Below are positions 52,701 to 55,380 of a DNA stretch of 64,000 nucleotides, piece by piece. Within the stretch, counting starts at the first letter, position 1; every line of letters starts with the position of its first letter. Location: the NCBI RefSeq assembly GCF_020080835.1, contig NC_058159.1:5270001-5334000 (forward strand), written 5' to 3'. The position numbers and the translations under genes are program-made. This DNA is from Cotesia glomerata. Its lineage: Eukaryota; Arthropoda; Insecta; Hymenoptera; Braconidae. Under the pieces are notes generated by a model, which worked only from the letters and a program-made list of their open reading frames with translations, was not told the origin of the DNA and did no database searches.

Positions 52701-54327
52701 TTTGCCCAGCTTGAAAGCAATGACTGGTAATTTATTTTATCACCCTCTCTTCTCTCTTAAGCTCCTTGCTTTCATTTATTTACTCAGTTATTTTATTCGA
52801 ACCAGCCGCTTTACCTGTCTGTTCGTCTCGTTTTAAACTAACGAGTTTCTGACAAAAAAAAAAAAAAAAAAAAAACTCAACTTAAAACTTTAACTCTTCT
52901 ATTATTTCACAGGGAAGTCGCGATAAAAGGACTGAAAGGGTTGTCGATTATAGCAAGACAGCAGAGCGAAGTATTGGACAAGTGTCCCCAAAGTCTGGTC
53001 GGTCGATTGCTAGCTCGTCATATCAAAAATTTGAGATCCCAGGTCGCTCGAACTGCTTGCATGGCTGCTGGTGACGTTTTTGAGTCTCGATCGCGATGTC
53101 TCGATCATGTAAATTTACTTAATATTTGTCAATAATTTATTTTTTTCCCGATTAATAATAAAAAATAAATAAATTACTTAGGATCTTGATGAAATTGCTG
53201 GACCATTACTGCACAGAACAGCAGACACCAACAGATTTTTACGATCTGATAGCAACGCGGCTCTTGATCGTATGATAGAACACCTTCCGCCTCATCGTAC
53301 GATATCTGTTATTATTTATCGCGGCGCTAGGTAACTATTTCAATACTAATTAATTCGTAAAACTGTTTAATTTAATTAGCGAATTTATTAATTGAATAAG
53401 TTACTAATTAATGGTGTTAATATAAATTTATTTAGTCATCAAAATGCTATCGTGAGAGCATCCACGAGTAGACTTTTAGCTTCTGTCGTCGAACGTATGG
53501 GACCAGACGCGGCTATGACACTTCCACGAGATGTCAGAGAAAAGTTGCTAAGTAGCGGAGCTAAACTTTTAATGGATGCTAACTTAGATGCGAGGTAAGT
53601 TTATTAATTAATAATTATAATAATTATTTTGTTATTATTATTTTTCTATATACTGTAAAATAGAATATTCATTTTTTTTTTAATTTCATAGAAAAAATTA
53701 TATAGTGATGTAAGATTTACATTTTTAAATAATTTTATATTGACTTAAAAATAACGGTAATTTTTTATTTAAAAATTACTATTAAAACAAAATTTTTGTT
53801 AAAATGAATTTTTTTAAATAAAAAAAAAATTTTTCTTCTCTTAATTTATGAAAAATGACTTTAAATTGCAATTTTTGTTATTTTTAGTCAAAATTTTTTT
53901 TATAAAATTTATGGGGTTACCCGTTTTGCCCCCTCTCTTTTTTTCAAATGTAAACTTTTTATTTTTTTCAATTTAGAATTTAAAAATTTTTTAAAACTAA
54001 ATTCAGATTAAATTTTTAAAAATTGAAATTTTTATGACAGTTTTTAAATATAAAAATTAAATTTCTAAAAATATAAATTCTTGCCAGAAAAAAAACTAAA
54101 TTTAACACATTTTATTGTAATTTTGACAGAACTTGATTTTCAATAAATTTTGCAGAAAAAAGTGAAAAAAAAATTTCTTGCTAATTATTTGAATTTAAAA
54201 TTAAAGGAACCACGCTAAGATGATGTTCAAACAGCTTTCAAGATGCGAAGGATTTAGAAAAGCATTAAAAGACTCCGTCCCAGATACAACGCTTCGTCAT
54301 ATTGATAAAATACTACGATCACTTTAA
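2478..54327 (+). CDS. TOGARAM1: Crescerin / TOGARAM1-like TOG-array protein (25 coding exons)
   Basis: Crescerins are ciliary proteins whose TOG domains (HEAT-repeat paddles) bind tubulin and promote microtubule growth in the axoneme. Exons read from the sequence: 2478-2585, 2654-2737, 4972-5259, 5319-7184, 26400-26564, 26696-26881, 29896-30072, 30260-30425, 30511-30628, 30707-30824, 31141-31198, 32122-32617, 32727-32808, 36866-36964, 40315-40526, 40639-40748, 42151-42329, 44716-44970, 45034-45684, 50948-51070, 52542-52726, 52913-53108, 53182-53330, 53436-53594, 54207-54327. All have AG/GT borders and the phases agree throughout, giving about 2,116 residues ending in TAA. TOG1 covers about residues 65-285, TOG2 about 783-1005 and the C-terminal TOG about 1905-2116. 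The start is the first in-frame ATG after TAA at 2472; an ATG in exon 2 (2675) is an alternative. The acceptor of exon 15 is uncertain. Intron 4 (19 kb) holds an antisense gene. In insects this gene is likely to matter in ciliated sensory neurons or sperm (family knowledge). Confidence 0.9.
3218..3343. mobile_element. CTTGATTCAAG-type MITE, partial copy
   Basis: Starts CACTAAAAAAAAAATTAACT then TTGATTTGAGAG and continues with words shared with the fuller copy at 46072-46280 (AATTTTGAAGAGGGTTAT, AAATCAAGTAAAATTTCCTT). The far half is missing. It lies in crescerin intron 2. Confidence 0.55.
3468..3880. mobile_element. Fold-back element with ~155-bp inverted arms
   Basis: The left arm (about 3468-3632) and right arm (about 3721-3880) are near-perfect reverse complements: both contain, in opposite sense, the word CACGCTTTTTATAGAAAACC and AATAAATATAAATTAATAAT. 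The loop is about 88 bp. The distal 50 bp of the right arm is repeated directly at 3886-3940. It has no coding capacity. This fits a large MITE or fold-back transposon in crescerin intron 2. Confidence 0.75.
3955..4192 (+). pseudogene. 18S rRNA-derived fragment in tandem arrangement
   Basis: 4055-4165 reads like the part of eukaryotic 18S rRNA that runs through GGGGAATCAG, GAGCCTGAGAAACGGCTACC, CCAAGGAAGG and CAGGCGCGCA..ATTACCCA, with several substitutions and a small deletion after ACCCA. The tail of the same segment (CAGGCGCGCAAATTACCCAC) also stands at 3955-3975, followed in both places by GGAGAGTTA, short CATACTGA repeats and ACAAGTGAAGCTAATA. The period is about 167 bp, so the fragment seems to be part of a 1.4-unit tandem repeat. 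It is far too short to be functional rRNA. Confidence 0.8.
4198..4420. mobile_element. CTTGATTCAAG-type MITE, full copy
   Basis: About 220 bp with inverted ends: AAAAAAATTAACTCGACTCA at the left, and TTGAGTCAAGTTAATTTTTT then ATCAGTGT at the right. Arms of about 65 bp carry CCAAAATCTTGGACCAAGAA in opposite senses. The centre has further CTTGAxxCAAG words. No open frame. It is a member of a family seen at least ten times in the window. Confidence 0.7.
4700..4810. mobile_element. CTTGATTCAAG-type MITE, partial copy
   Basis: Shares TCAAGAATTTTTCTACTCAA, AAGTTCTTCAAAATTATATC and CTTGATTTAAGAAC with the right half of the copy at 46072-46280. Only one half is present. Confidence 0.5.
4972..5259 (+). 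CDS. TOGARAM1: Crescerin exon 3, first half of TOG1
   Basis: Residues 65-160. It encodes the first HEAT repeats of TOG1: a DPEWEVRQHALRVL helix, which carries the tryptophan typical of tubulin-binding TOG loops, and a later LGHLAPAVRKGALDTL helix typical of crescerin. The acceptor is TAG at 4969-4971 and the donor AAC|GTAAGT at 5259/5260. A downstream in-frame CAG at 4981-4983 could serve as an alternative acceptor. Intron 3 is only 59 bp. Confidence 0.92.
5319..7184 (+). CDS. TOGARAM1: Crescerin exon 4, rest of TOG1 and the long charged linker
   Basis: A single exon of 1,866 bp (residues 161-782), unusually long for this gene. The first 120 residues finish TOG1 (for example LGDIKYQEVALKSLVKI). 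The rest is a Lys/Glu/Ser-rich, probably disordered linker with basic clusters (KRSKKVRKKRLK), SP sites and the sequence PRRVHFGGEIVKLRTPDSDD near residues 363-382, which holds an RVxF-type phosphatase docking word. The donor is AAG|GTGAGT at 7184/7185. About 500 residues separate TOG1 from TOG2. Within 60 bp of the donor begins a MITE-like CTTGATTCAAG repeat. Confidence 0.92.
7727..7798. repeat. (TA)n microsatellite
   Basis: About 35 consecutive TA units with no interruption, inside a repeat that also occurs (with a much shorter TA run) near 20.1 kb. Confidence 0.95.
8159..8242. repeat. Short palindromic element
   Basis: Arms of 33 bp (8159-8191 and 8210-8242) are near-perfect inverted copies beginning AATTGGACACTGTTATGCA, with an 18-bp loop. 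Possibly a minimal MITE. Confidence 0.7.
10036..10041 (-). promoter_or_regulatory. Likely polyadenylation signal of the sulfotransferase gene
   Basis: AATAAA on the - strand about 62 bp after the stop codon, in a run of overlapping AATAAA words (10036-10049). The AT-rich composition means chance matches are common. Confidence 0.4.
10103..10664 (-). CDS. Sulfotransferase exons 5-6: C-terminal half
   Basis: Exon 5 (about 10664-10465) encodes PTWKEFVNYLIDTDLEIYSD and DDHWIPYYLYCTPCSLNYTF, the conserved 'HW...C.PC' part of the family; its donor AAA|GTAAGT is strong. Exon 6 (10354-10103) starts with VETLDADQSLIIEKL and ends with the conserved YKLDFEMFDYS tail and a stop. A 210-bp MITE-like repeat (10707-10917) abuts the region upstream of exon 5 and its T-rich end lies beside the acceptor. 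Confidence 0.88.
10103..19662 (-). CDS. Carbohydrate sulfotransferase (Sulfotransfer_2 family), nested in crescerin intron 4
   Basis: Golgi type II membrane enzyme that moves sulfate from PAPS to a glycan. Exons on the - strand: 19662-19513, 19449-19295, 14622-14451, 14246-14087, about 10664-10465, 10354-10103; about 362 residues, a normal family length. It begins with a 6-residue basic tail and a hydrophobic anchor (about residues 8-25). The 5'-phosphosulfate loop CPIYKAGSTTW is at about 109-119 and the 3'-phosphate motif VRHPFERLLSAYRDKLE at about 170-186. The C-terminus carries YNKYKLDFEMFDYSAEIYY, typical of the HNK-1/chondroitin sulfotransferase group. Phases agree throughout; the acceptor of exon 5 could be at 10664 or 10658. 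The closest named relatives are CHST8/10/11-type enzymes; the substrate cannot be told. Introns 2 and 4 are swollen by repeats. Confidence 0.9.
10707..10917. mobile_element. CTTGATTCAAG-type MITE, full copy
   Basis: Begins ACGCAGAAAAAAAAGTTTAC and ends TTGATTCAAGTTAATTTTTT then TTTCAGTGTA, so both ends carry the CAC(T/A)G-A-run inverted terminus of the family. It lies in the intron upstream of sulfotransferase exon 5, and the first Helitron-like unit begins exactly where it ends. Confidence 0.7.
10917..11647 (+). mobile_element. Helitron-like element form A, tandem unit 1
   Basis: 731 bp. Its 5' end is slightly truncated (TATAATTAAGAGAATAAGG against TCTATATAATTAAGAG in complete copies). It ends with the hairpin CAGTCACATAGTGACTG, then AAGGTTGCTAG. 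The next unit starts at once with TC. There is no coding capacity; two 70-codon frames in units 1 and 3 are chance. In the intron of the sulfotransferase gene. Confidence 0.72.
11648..12398 (+). mobile_element. Helitron-like element form A, tandem unit 2
   Basis: 751 bp, TC at the start (TCTATATAATAGAATAAG), hairpin CAGTCACATAGTGACTG near the end, CTAG as the last bases. About 90% or more like its neighbours by eye, with small indels such as the added TTGGAGGAGTTT word. Confidence 0.78.
12399..13146 (+). mobile_element. Helitron-like element form A, tandem unit 3
   Basis: 748 bp, same ends as unit 2, joined without spacer on both sides (CTAG|TC). No open frame of note beyond a 70-codon chance frame shared with unit 1. 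Confidence 0.78.
13147..14042 (+). mobile_element. Helitron-like element form A, tandem unit 4 with insertion
   Basis: 896 bp, including an insertion at 13371-13508. It ends with a perfect 8-bp-stem hairpin (GCAGTCGC GTA GCGACTGC, 14014-14032), ten bases later CTAA, then T. This last 3' end is the best hairpin in the array; the internal units have weaker stems. Confidence 0.78.
13371..13508 (+). mobile_element. Short non-LTR-type tail insertion with (TATC)n
   Basis: A 138-bp insertion in unit 4, absent from the other units. It ends in AAATAAAACTTAT followed by about six TATC units, a tail type seen on 5'-truncated LINEs of the I/Jockey/R1 kind. The flanks are AT-rich, so a target duplication cannot be told from the (TTTA)n around it. 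Confidence 0.5.
14087..14622 (-). CDS. Sulfotransferase exons 3-4: PAPS-binding core
   Basis: Exon 3 (14622-14451) carries the 5'-phosphosulfate loop with Lys and Ser/Thr in KAGSTTW. Exon 4 (14246-14087) carries the 3'-phosphate site RHPFERLLSAYRDK. Exon 3 ends AAA|GTTATT, a weak donor; exon 4 starts after ACTGCAG and ends CGAG|GTACTT. The 3' end of the Helitron-like concatemer is only 44 bp beyond the exon 4 donor. Confidence 0.9.
14938..15005. mobile_element. CTTGATTCAAG-type MITE fragment
   Basis: The word AAAAAAAAATTAACTCGATT then CAAGAAATAAAATTTTCAAC matches the left end of the family. The right end is not recognisable. The rest of 15005-16200 is AT-rich intron of the sulfotransferase gene with no feature I can support. 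Confidence 0.4.
16338..17515. repeat. Array of five ~236-bp palindromic repeats
   Basis: Units at about 16338-16560, 16575-16795, 16808-17035, 17050-17275 and 17285-17515. In each, the left half and right half are reverse complements over about 73 bp and about 85-90% by eye. The loop is a TATA-rich stretch of about 80 bp. The same unit recurs in the copies at 28, 35 and 52 kb. Confidence 0.85.
17560..18075. repeat. Degenerate ~165-bp tandem repeat
   Basis: Three copies marked by GG(C/G)GGxTCGAAATACAT at 17711, 17876 and 18040, each preceded by an AAATT..GAGAT or similar word. It lies inside the form B element. Confidence 0.55.
19295..19662 (-). CDS. Sulfotransferase exons 1-2: cytosolic tail, membrane anchor, stem
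   Basis: Exon 1 (19662-19513) starts at the ATG followed by KKFRY and a hydrophobic run (PIIFMLVFVLILTLI), and ends ATG|GTAATT. Exon 2 (19449-19295) follows ATTTTCAG and encodes the stem, ending GATCA|GTAAGT. The first ATG of the exon gives the type II topology expected of the family. The intron between them is 63 bp. Confidence 0.82.
19663..20085. other. Upstream region of the sulfotransferase gene
   Basis: The 5' flank of the - strand gene. No clear TATA box at a credible distance from the start codon. 20035-20085 contains ACTTGAAAATGGCGTTTATTAAG, a sequence that recurs at 61300. Confidence 0.4.
20085..21310. repeat. Interspersed ~150-bp-unit repeat related to 7585-8090
   Basis: Three diverged units (about 20235-20400, 20411-20580, 21145-21305) share CAAAAATCGTAAAAAT.., AACGCAATACCCTATCACAT.., GATTGCATCTAAA.GCTTGATAAA and TTCAATTTGCA. 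The first is introduced by AGAAATCTAACTATTGCA, also present at 7602. A different element (20590-21144) interrupts the second and third units. Confidence 0.6.
20590..21144. mobile_element. MITE-like element with TACACGGA termini and internal duplication
   Basis: About 555 bp between TACACGGATGAAAACTG and CAGTTTT-like CTGTTTTCTTTTTTCCGTGTA, so the ends are inverted copies. Inside, a block of about 135 bp (TTGTAATCCTATAATAAAATTGAGATGAAATG..., quoted here in part as ATAAAATTGAGATGAAATGT) occurs twice, each ending in a GC-rich palindrome AGGCGCGCGCTTGCGCGC (about 20743 and 20927). It interrupts another repeat. Confidence 0.6.
21377..23128 (+). mobile_element. RTE-like non-LTR remnant, interrupted
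   Basis: Begins CTAGCTGTTACCCGCCCGCT then TCGCTGGGCG, the start typical of many arthropod RTE-type non-LTR remnants. Two copies of a 3' block of about 240 bp (22095-22366 and 22880-23128) share TCTTTTGTTTTTAT.G.GGG, AAGTAGCCTATAACCAT and end TTATATATGTATA. No reverse transcriptase frame remains. A GC-rich palindromic element sits between the two 3' blocks. Confidence 0.45.
22426..22875. mobile_element. GC-rich compound palindromic element (hairpin-body-hairpin)
   Basis: 450 bp with 22-bp inverted ends (AATAGTATATTACATACCTA.. and ..GTGTGTAATATACTATT). Each end is itself a palindrome of about 137-140 bp (22426-22562, 22736-22875) with the core GGCCGAGGCGAAGCCGAGG between ATCACATGT arms. The body (22563-22735) is a third inverted repeat carrying TTTAGCGCAGC, AGTTGCCACTTTCCGCC and their complements. 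It is much GC-richer than its surroundings and has no coding frame. Confidence 0.8.
23129..24590. other. Intronic DNA, no gene recognised
   Basis: Mixed AT-rich sequence. A 30-bp word (CATTTCGGCTGCCGAATGGC then CTTTT) at about 23310 recurs at 8655 and contains the 13-bp palindrome TTCGGCTGCCGAA. Nothing else is supported. Confidence 0.5.
24600..25432 (+). mobile_element. Interspersed element with AACTTCCCGCTA-type ends and (GT)n, copy 1
   Basis: Starts AACTTACCGCTAAGAAAATT, and has TCAAAAATCGGGAAGTTATT soon after, a (GT)25 run, then AACGGCTTGACCGATTTGAT and ATTCGAAAGGGTTTGAC, and ends GCGGGAAGTTACAGGGATGG then CCTAATTTTTTTTTT. Two 22-bp palindromes TTTTGAGCTCGAAGAGCTCA (one variant GGA) lie near 25290 and 25331. 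The copy at 46494 is colinear. No protein is encoded; the class is unknown to me. Confidence 0.65.
24737..24786. repeat. (GT)n microsatellite
   Basis: An uninterrupted run of about 25 GT units inside the element at 24600-25432. Confidence 0.95.
25433..26399. other. Last part of crescerin intron 4, no gene
   Basis: AT-rich, with a (T)12 tract and two diverged copies of a GTACTTGAAAxTGxxGTTTTT word (25760, 26045) that also occurs at 20037 and 61300. No exon was found before exon 5 at 26400. Confidence 0.5.
26400..26881 (+). CDS. TOGARAM1: Crescerin exons 5-6, start of TOG2
   Basis: Exon 5 (26400-26564, residues 783-837) starts after CTGCTCCAG and encodes EDWRARVRGFERVASAL, the tryptophan-bearing first HEAT helix of TOG2. 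Exon 6 (26696-26881, residues 838-899) starts after TTTAAG and encodes the second and third HEAT repeats, with GGPNAAQIARIAM. Donors are AGA|GTGAGT and AAG|GTGAGT. Both exons are in phase 0. They stand 19 kb from exon 4, across the intron that carries the antisense sulfotransferase. Confidence 0.9.
26882..28177. other. Crescerin intron 6, AT-rich, no gene
   Basis: About 1.3 kb of A/T-rich sequence with a loose 60-bp tandem at 27990-28160 (AATAATTTAT..AAGAAATTA.TTATTAACC). Nothing else is seen before the Helitron-like copy. Confidence 0.5.
28178..29792 (+). mobile_element. Helitron-like element form B, complete copy
   Basis: Starts A|TCTATATTATTAAGAAAAT and ends with the stem CAGTCACATAATAGTGACTG, then CAAGGTTGCTAG|T. 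Between them are palindromic repeats of the 236-bp family (about 28405-28620, 28640-28865, 29050-29190 partial, 29215-29440, 29460-29690). A segment at 28866-29050 unlike the repeats carries two GGAAATGCCCAAAC words. Lies in crescerin intron 6, 103 bp before exon 7. Confidence 0.78.
29896..30425 (+). CDS. TOGARAM1: Crescerin exons 7-8, end of TOG2
   Basis: Exon 7 (29896-30072, residues 900-958) encodes TRENALQLLIFSL and the helix RRRRVRQAALDTLAVLAQI. Exon 8 (30260-30425) closes the domain with a KQLKESSDMVAAIRARLARK helix followed by the LPTVTPDGLVVYG strand-like tail that family members carry after TOG2. Acceptors are TTTTCAG and TTCCAAG; donors are GAG|GTAACG and AATG|GTTTTA. Exon 7 begins about 100 bp after the 3' end of a Helitron-like copy. 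Confidence 0.9.
30511..31198 (+). CDS. TOGARAM1: Crescerin exons 9-11, linker after TOG2
   Basis: Exons 30511-30628, 30707-30824 and 31141-31198 (about residues 1014-1111). Introns are short (78 and 316 bp). The segment is polar, with Gly/Ser-rich (GSGSVSPGTGRV) and Asn/Lys-rich parts and no recognisable fold. The splice phases (2/1, 0 and 1) join without frame break to the exons on both sides, which is the main evidence for the two small exons. Confidence 0.8.
31199..32121. repeat. AT-only degenerate tandem repeats in crescerin intron 11
   Basis: 31319-31640 repeats an 80-160-bp block built from AAATTTTTATTACGAAAATT, TTATTGAAAAAATTATTTAA and CAATTTTTATTAAAAA about three times. The remainder to 32121 is plain AT-rich intron. 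Confidence 0.6.
32122..32808 (+). CDS. TOGARAM1: Crescerin exons 12-13, disordered middle region
   Basis: Exon 12 (32122-32617) and exon 13 (32727-32808), about residues 1112-1304. The sequence is rich in Ser, Arg, Asp and Glu, with a short helical piece (MKLRKTEENFHRRMDEI), an SRRRRTVK basic patch, SP sites and a RRYRSDRIKRESRGG stretch. It is likely an unstructured tether that could bind microtubules through its basic patches (inference). Acceptors are ATTTCAG and TGTCACAG; donors are CAC|GTAACT and ACT|GTGAGT. Confidence 0.82.
32880..33570. repeat. ~220-bp tandem repeat in crescerin intron 13
   Basis: Three to four diverged units, each with TTCACAAAAAATT, TTTATAGAAAATTTATTAAA, ATGCTTTTTAAAATAAATAT and AAAATTTTTTATAAAAATTT in that order (starts near 32880, 33060, 33285 and 33515 partial). 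An 81-codon frame at 33126-33371 is AT-rich chance. Confidence 0.65.
33571..34725. other. Crescerin intron 13, no gene recognised
   Basis: About 1.1 kb. 33750-34000 has more mixed composition (CTTGACTCGGTATCAGATTT, GTGTCAAAGTCACTGAG) but no frame or motif I can name. Confidence 0.4.
34726..36136 (+). mobile_element. Helitron-like element form B, copy with internal duplication
   Basis: Starts A|TTTATATTATTAAGAGAAT (one change from the TC start) and ends CAGTCACATAGTAACTGCAAGG, TTGCTAG|T. Palindromic units lie at about 34950-35165, 35200-35410, 35440-35650 and 35810-36030. Sequence normally near the 3' end (AGTCATTATTTAATAAAGCA) occurs twice (35683, 36054) and a mid-5' word (GATAAGTATTTAG) recurs at 35740, so one part has been duplicated. 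In crescerin intron 13. Confidence 0.75.
36866..36964 (+). CDS. TOGARAM1: Crescerin exon 14
   Basis: A 33-codon exon in phase 0 with acceptor TTTATCCAG and donor ATG|GTAATA. It encodes a Ser/Pro-rich segment (SVPASYQSPFTGVQTIDSY) with no known domain. It stands alone between a 4-kb intron with a Helitron-like copy and a 3.3-kb intron. Confidence 0.75.
36965..39600. other. Crescerin intron 14: mixed repeats, no gene
   Basis: 37140-37720 is more GC-rich than its surroundings, with an 83-codon + frame (37374-37625) that resembles nothing known to me. 37945-38270 and 38730-38890 are two copies of a 250-bp AT-rich tandem split by another element. 38900-39600 is featureless AT-rich DNA. Confidence 0.5.
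38274..38727 (-). mobile_element. Interspersed element with AACTTCCCGCTA-type ends, short reverse copy
   Basis: Reverse complement of the family at 24600 and 46494: it ends (5' end of the element) TTTTCTTAGCGGGAAGTT at 38727 and starts with CCCGCTAATTCCATACC near 38290. It carries CATACACA repeats in place of the long GT run and lacks the GAGCTC palindromes. It is inserted within a 250-bp AT-rich duplication. Confidence 0.6.
39630..40273 (+). promoter_or_regulatory. Possible internal promoter region of crescerin
   Basis: TATATAAA at 39630-39637 is followed by about 230 bp of G-rich, low-T sequence (GGTGGTTGG.., GAGAGACGTGGGG..) unlike the intron around it. It contains a 34-bp near-perfect palindrome at 39833-39866 (GCCGGTGGT..AGCGTCG/CGACGCT..ACCACCGGC). 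The open frame of exon 15 can start at an ATG at 40274. This could be a second promoter for a C-terminal isoform; the evidence is compositional. Confidence 0.3.
40315..40748 (+). CDS. TOGARAM1: Crescerin exons 15-16 (exon 15 start uncertain)
   Basis: Exon 16 (40639-40748) is clear: long T tract, TTTCAG acceptor, donor TCGG|GTAATT. Exon 15 ends at GAATT|GTATGT (40526) and is open far upstream, back to about 40195. I place its acceptor at CCAAG/40315, which fits phase 0 after exon 14, but an upstream first exon with ATG at 40274 (MMIFKYCVWPSV...) is equally open. The protein here includes a CCPC motif and a Pro/Thr-rich run. A TATA-bearing, GC-richer stretch 650 bp upstream makes an internal promoter possible. 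Confidence 0.6.
40749..41514. other. First part of crescerin intron 16, AT-rich, no gene
   Basis: AT-rich with long A and T runs; 41090-41260 is almost only A and T. 41268-41310 matches the left end of the AACTTCCCGCTA family in reverse (TTTCAATTTTCTTATCGGGA), a fragment only. Confidence 0.5.
41515..42150. other. GC-richer tract before crescerin exon 17
   Basis: 41515-41720 and 41920-42140 are clearly richer in G, C and CpG than the intron (for example CGATCGCGGG, CCCGGGTCGAGACAGCC, GCGAGTAGCGAGCGAGGG). A - strand 125-codon frame (41589-41966) has no recognisable content. It may be regulatory DNA or an untranslated alternative exon. Confidence 0.35.
42151..42329 (+). CDS. TOGARAM1: Crescerin exon 17
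   Basis: 179 bp, entered in phase 1 and left in phase 0 at CAG|GTACTT. It encodes about 60 Ser/Asp/Asn-rich residues (YEVSSDSSNDRDNEPLQDHK and further). The reading frame joins exons 16 and 18 exactly. It sits at the end of a GC-richer tract (41515-42150), unlike its AT-rich surroundings. Confidence 0.72.
42556..43100. mobile_element. Fold-back element of ~545 bp
   Basis: The outer ends are inverted copies (TTGTTTAAGATTTTAAACGT at 42558 against ACGTTTAAGATCTTAAACAA at 43079). Inner arms 42655-42745 and 42870-42960 are also inverted (TTTAGACATTTTTTAGACAA against its complement). It has no coding frame. Intron 17 of crescerin. Confidence 0.65.
43178..43388. mobile_element. MITE with TA target duplication (mariner-like)
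   Basis: 211 bp between two TA dinucleotides (43176-43177 and 43389-43390), with inverted ends of about 25 bp: GGGTAGAAGTACCGTTTTTG and CAAACGGTACTTCTACCC. Ends and TA duplication fit a Tc1/mariner-derived MITE; the parent transposase is not in the window. Confidence 0.75.
43389..44239. other. Crescerin intron 17, AT-rich, no gene
   Basis: AT-rich DNA with long homopolymer runs; no exon or element that I can support between the MITE and the tandem repeat. Confidence 0.5.
44240..44715. repeat. ~180-bp tandem repeat abutting crescerin exon 18
   Basis: Two full units and one partial (about 44240-44425, 44426-44600, 44601-44680) share AACTTATAAATTTT, TTTTCCAA(A)TCAAATAAATT, CTTCAACTGATAAATAAAAT and TTTTTTATTAAATTGCC. 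The third unit runs almost into the acceptor of exon 18, so the repeat supplies much of the T-rich sequence before that splice site. Confidence 0.7.
44716..45684 (+). CDS. TOGARAM1: Crescerin exons 18-19, Ser-rich and strongly acidic region
   Basis: Exon 18 (44716-44970, residues 1505-1589) is Ser/Asp/Thr-rich. Exon 19 (45034-45684, residues 1590-1806) holds a dense acidic run of about 50 residues (near 1640-1690, almost only Glu and Asp) followed by a Ser/Thr-rich low-complexity part. Donors are CTG|GTAATA and GTG|GTAAAT. Exon 18 starts right after the third, partial copy of a tandem intronic repeat. No domain is recognised. Confidence 0.8.
46072..46280. mobile_element. CTTGATTCAAG-type MITE, best-preserved copy
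   Basis: 209 bp with ends TACACAGAAAAAAAAATTAA and CATTTTTTTTTTTTGTAG. Both ends carry CTTGATTCAAGA in opposite sense, and the inner word AATATAATTTTGAAGA is complementary to TCTTCAAAATTATATACT. It is the reference copy used to recognise the other members. Confidence 0.72.
46494..47395 (+). mobile_element. Interspersed element with AACTTCCCGCTA-type ends and (GT)n, copy 2
   Basis: Starts AACTTCCCGCTAAGAAAATT and has TTAGCGGGAAGTTGCAGGGA near its end, so 12 bp (AACTTCCCGCTA / TAGCGGGAAGTT) are inverted. It then ends in CCGTTTTCCTAATTTTTTTT. It contains a (GT)29 run (46641-46698) and three palindromes of the TTTGAGCTCGAAGAGCTCAAA type (about 47202, 47243, 47283). Colinear with 24600-25432. Confidence 0.68.
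46641..46698. repeat. (TG)n microsatellite
   Basis: 29 uninterrupted TG units inside the element at 46494-47395. Confidence 0.95.
47618..48074. mobile_element. Element with TTAA flanks and GGAGGTA ends
   Basis: 457 bp flanked on both sides by TTAA (47614-47617, 48075-48078). The ends are inverted: GGAGGTATTGCC and GTACCTCC. This is the target pattern of piggyBac-type elements; reading it as TA target with AGGAGGTA ends (mariner type) is also possible. No transposase frame. Confidence 0.65.
48079..50947. other. Crescerin intron 19, no gene recognised
   Basis: Contains a dispersed word around GCACGCCTCATAGCGCGAAG (48448) that returns in variant form at 49083 (inverted, TATGAGGCGTGCACTTTTGG), 48088 and 45868. 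The rest is AT-rich. No exon fits before exon 20. Confidence 0.5.
50948..51070 (+). CDS. TOGARAM1: Crescerin exon 20
   Basis: 41 codons in phase 0, acceptor GGTTTAG, donor CAT|GTATGT. It encodes a predicted helical segment (HVLTIEKIHQTLISSRENGT). Its position and phase fit between exons 19 and 21; about 5.3 kb of repeat-bearing intron precedes it. Confidence 0.75.
51296..52298 (+). mobile_element. Helitron-like element form B, 3'-truncated copy
   Basis: Starts A|TCTATATTATTAAGAGAGT. Three palindromic units (about 51520-51740, 51790-52010, 52040-52270) follow the shared 5' region. Similarity stops at AAAAGTCATTATTTAATA; the terminal hairpin and CTAG are missing. In crescerin intron 20. Confidence 0.72.
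52542..54327 (+). CDS. TOGARAM1: Crescerin exons 21-25, C-terminal TOG domain and stop
   Basis: Exon 21 (52542-52726) is a Lys/Thr/Pro-rich lead-in that ends with the start of the domain (ESNDW). Exons 22-25 (52913-53108, 53182-53330, 53436-53594, 54207-54327) encode the last TOG: WEVAIKGLKGLSIIARQ, HIKNLRSQVARTACMAAGDV, LHRTADTNRFLRSDSNAALD, then NAIVRASTSRLLASVVERMG, closing with SVPDTTLRHIDKILRSL and TAA. Such C-terminal TOG domains are characteristic of the crescerin/TOGARAM family. All junction phases agree. Confidence 0.93.
53595..54206. other. Crescerin intron 24, AT-rich, no gene
   Basis: 612 bp of AT-rich intron. Nothing but splice signals (AG|GTAAGT at its start, AAAG at its end) is seen. 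Confidence 0.55.
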
Positions 54328-54337
54328 TGTCAATTTT

Positions 54338-54357
54338 AATAAAGAATATTTAATAAA
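54338..54357 (+). promoter_or_regulatory. Polyadenylation signals of crescerin
   Basis: AATAAA occurs at 54338-54343, 11 bp after the stop codon, and again at 54352-54357. A T/GT-rich stretch (TTTTGTTATTGTTTTTTTTGT) follows at 54367-54390, as expected for a downstream element. This implies a very short 3' UTR. Confidence 0.6.
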
Positions 54358-55380
54358 TTGTTATATAATTTTGTTATTGTTTTTTTTGTTTTATTTAACA
54401 AATTTATAGTTGAGTTTAAAACGCAAATAGTTATTTAATTTTCAAGTTGAATGCTTTAGTATGAATAGAGAATAGACATATAATATGTGTTGTTAATTTA
54501 CATGAATTAAATAGAAATGCTTGAAGTTCATTCTATTCACTGACATTTTATTCATGACGATAATTATTTGTATACAATGATGGATGATGTTCATGAATAC
54601 GGACGGTTTTGTTTAAATTATTCGTGATATTTATAACTAGTCCTCTAACTTGGTGAAAAGGAAGTTTTAATAAAGTTTATAACATTAATTATAAAATTAA
54701 AAAAAATAATACTTTTATAATATGTAACTTTTTATATAATTAAAATTTTTAATTAAATATATCTGTATATATATAAATAAAATTTAAGGTAATTATTTCA
54801 TTATTCTTTTGTTGGGAAGCTATGTTTAAGATGTTAATATTTTGGTATTAGTGTATAAATTTATCAGAATGGAAGCTATAGCTTGTATAGAGCATTTTTT
54901 TTTTATAGTAAAAACCGGGCATGAATATAAATGAGATAATAATATTTGTTGAGTTTACTCGTAAAGTTTTGCATGGAATAAAGTTAAGTAAAATGGAAAC
55001 AGTAATAATGAATGATAAGGATGGTATGAAAATATTTTACGTGATTAAAAGGCCGGGTTAAATTTTCAGCGTAAATAATTTTTTTTTATTTTTTAATCAT
55101 AGATTCAAACATTTTATTTCTTTAAAAATTTATTAAATAATTATGATTTTTTTTCAATCTGAATTAAAAAGTTAAAATAAAAAAAAATTTTTACAGTCAT
55201 TTTTAATAAGATTAAAAAAAAGTAATAATTTAGTAAAAGCCAAAAAATTCAAAATGAAGTCGCGTATTTTACAAAATGGCGACCAGCAAGTGTAAATTAC
55301 TTTATACTAAAATTTATCTTTTATAATTATTTATCAAAAAATTATTAAACAGTTCAGAAAAAGAAAAATAAATACATGTA
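54358..55380. other. Intergenic region between two convergent genes
   Basis: About 1 kb between the 3' ends of crescerin (+) and the icarapin-like gene (-). AT-rich, no frame, no repeat recognised. Confidence 0.55.
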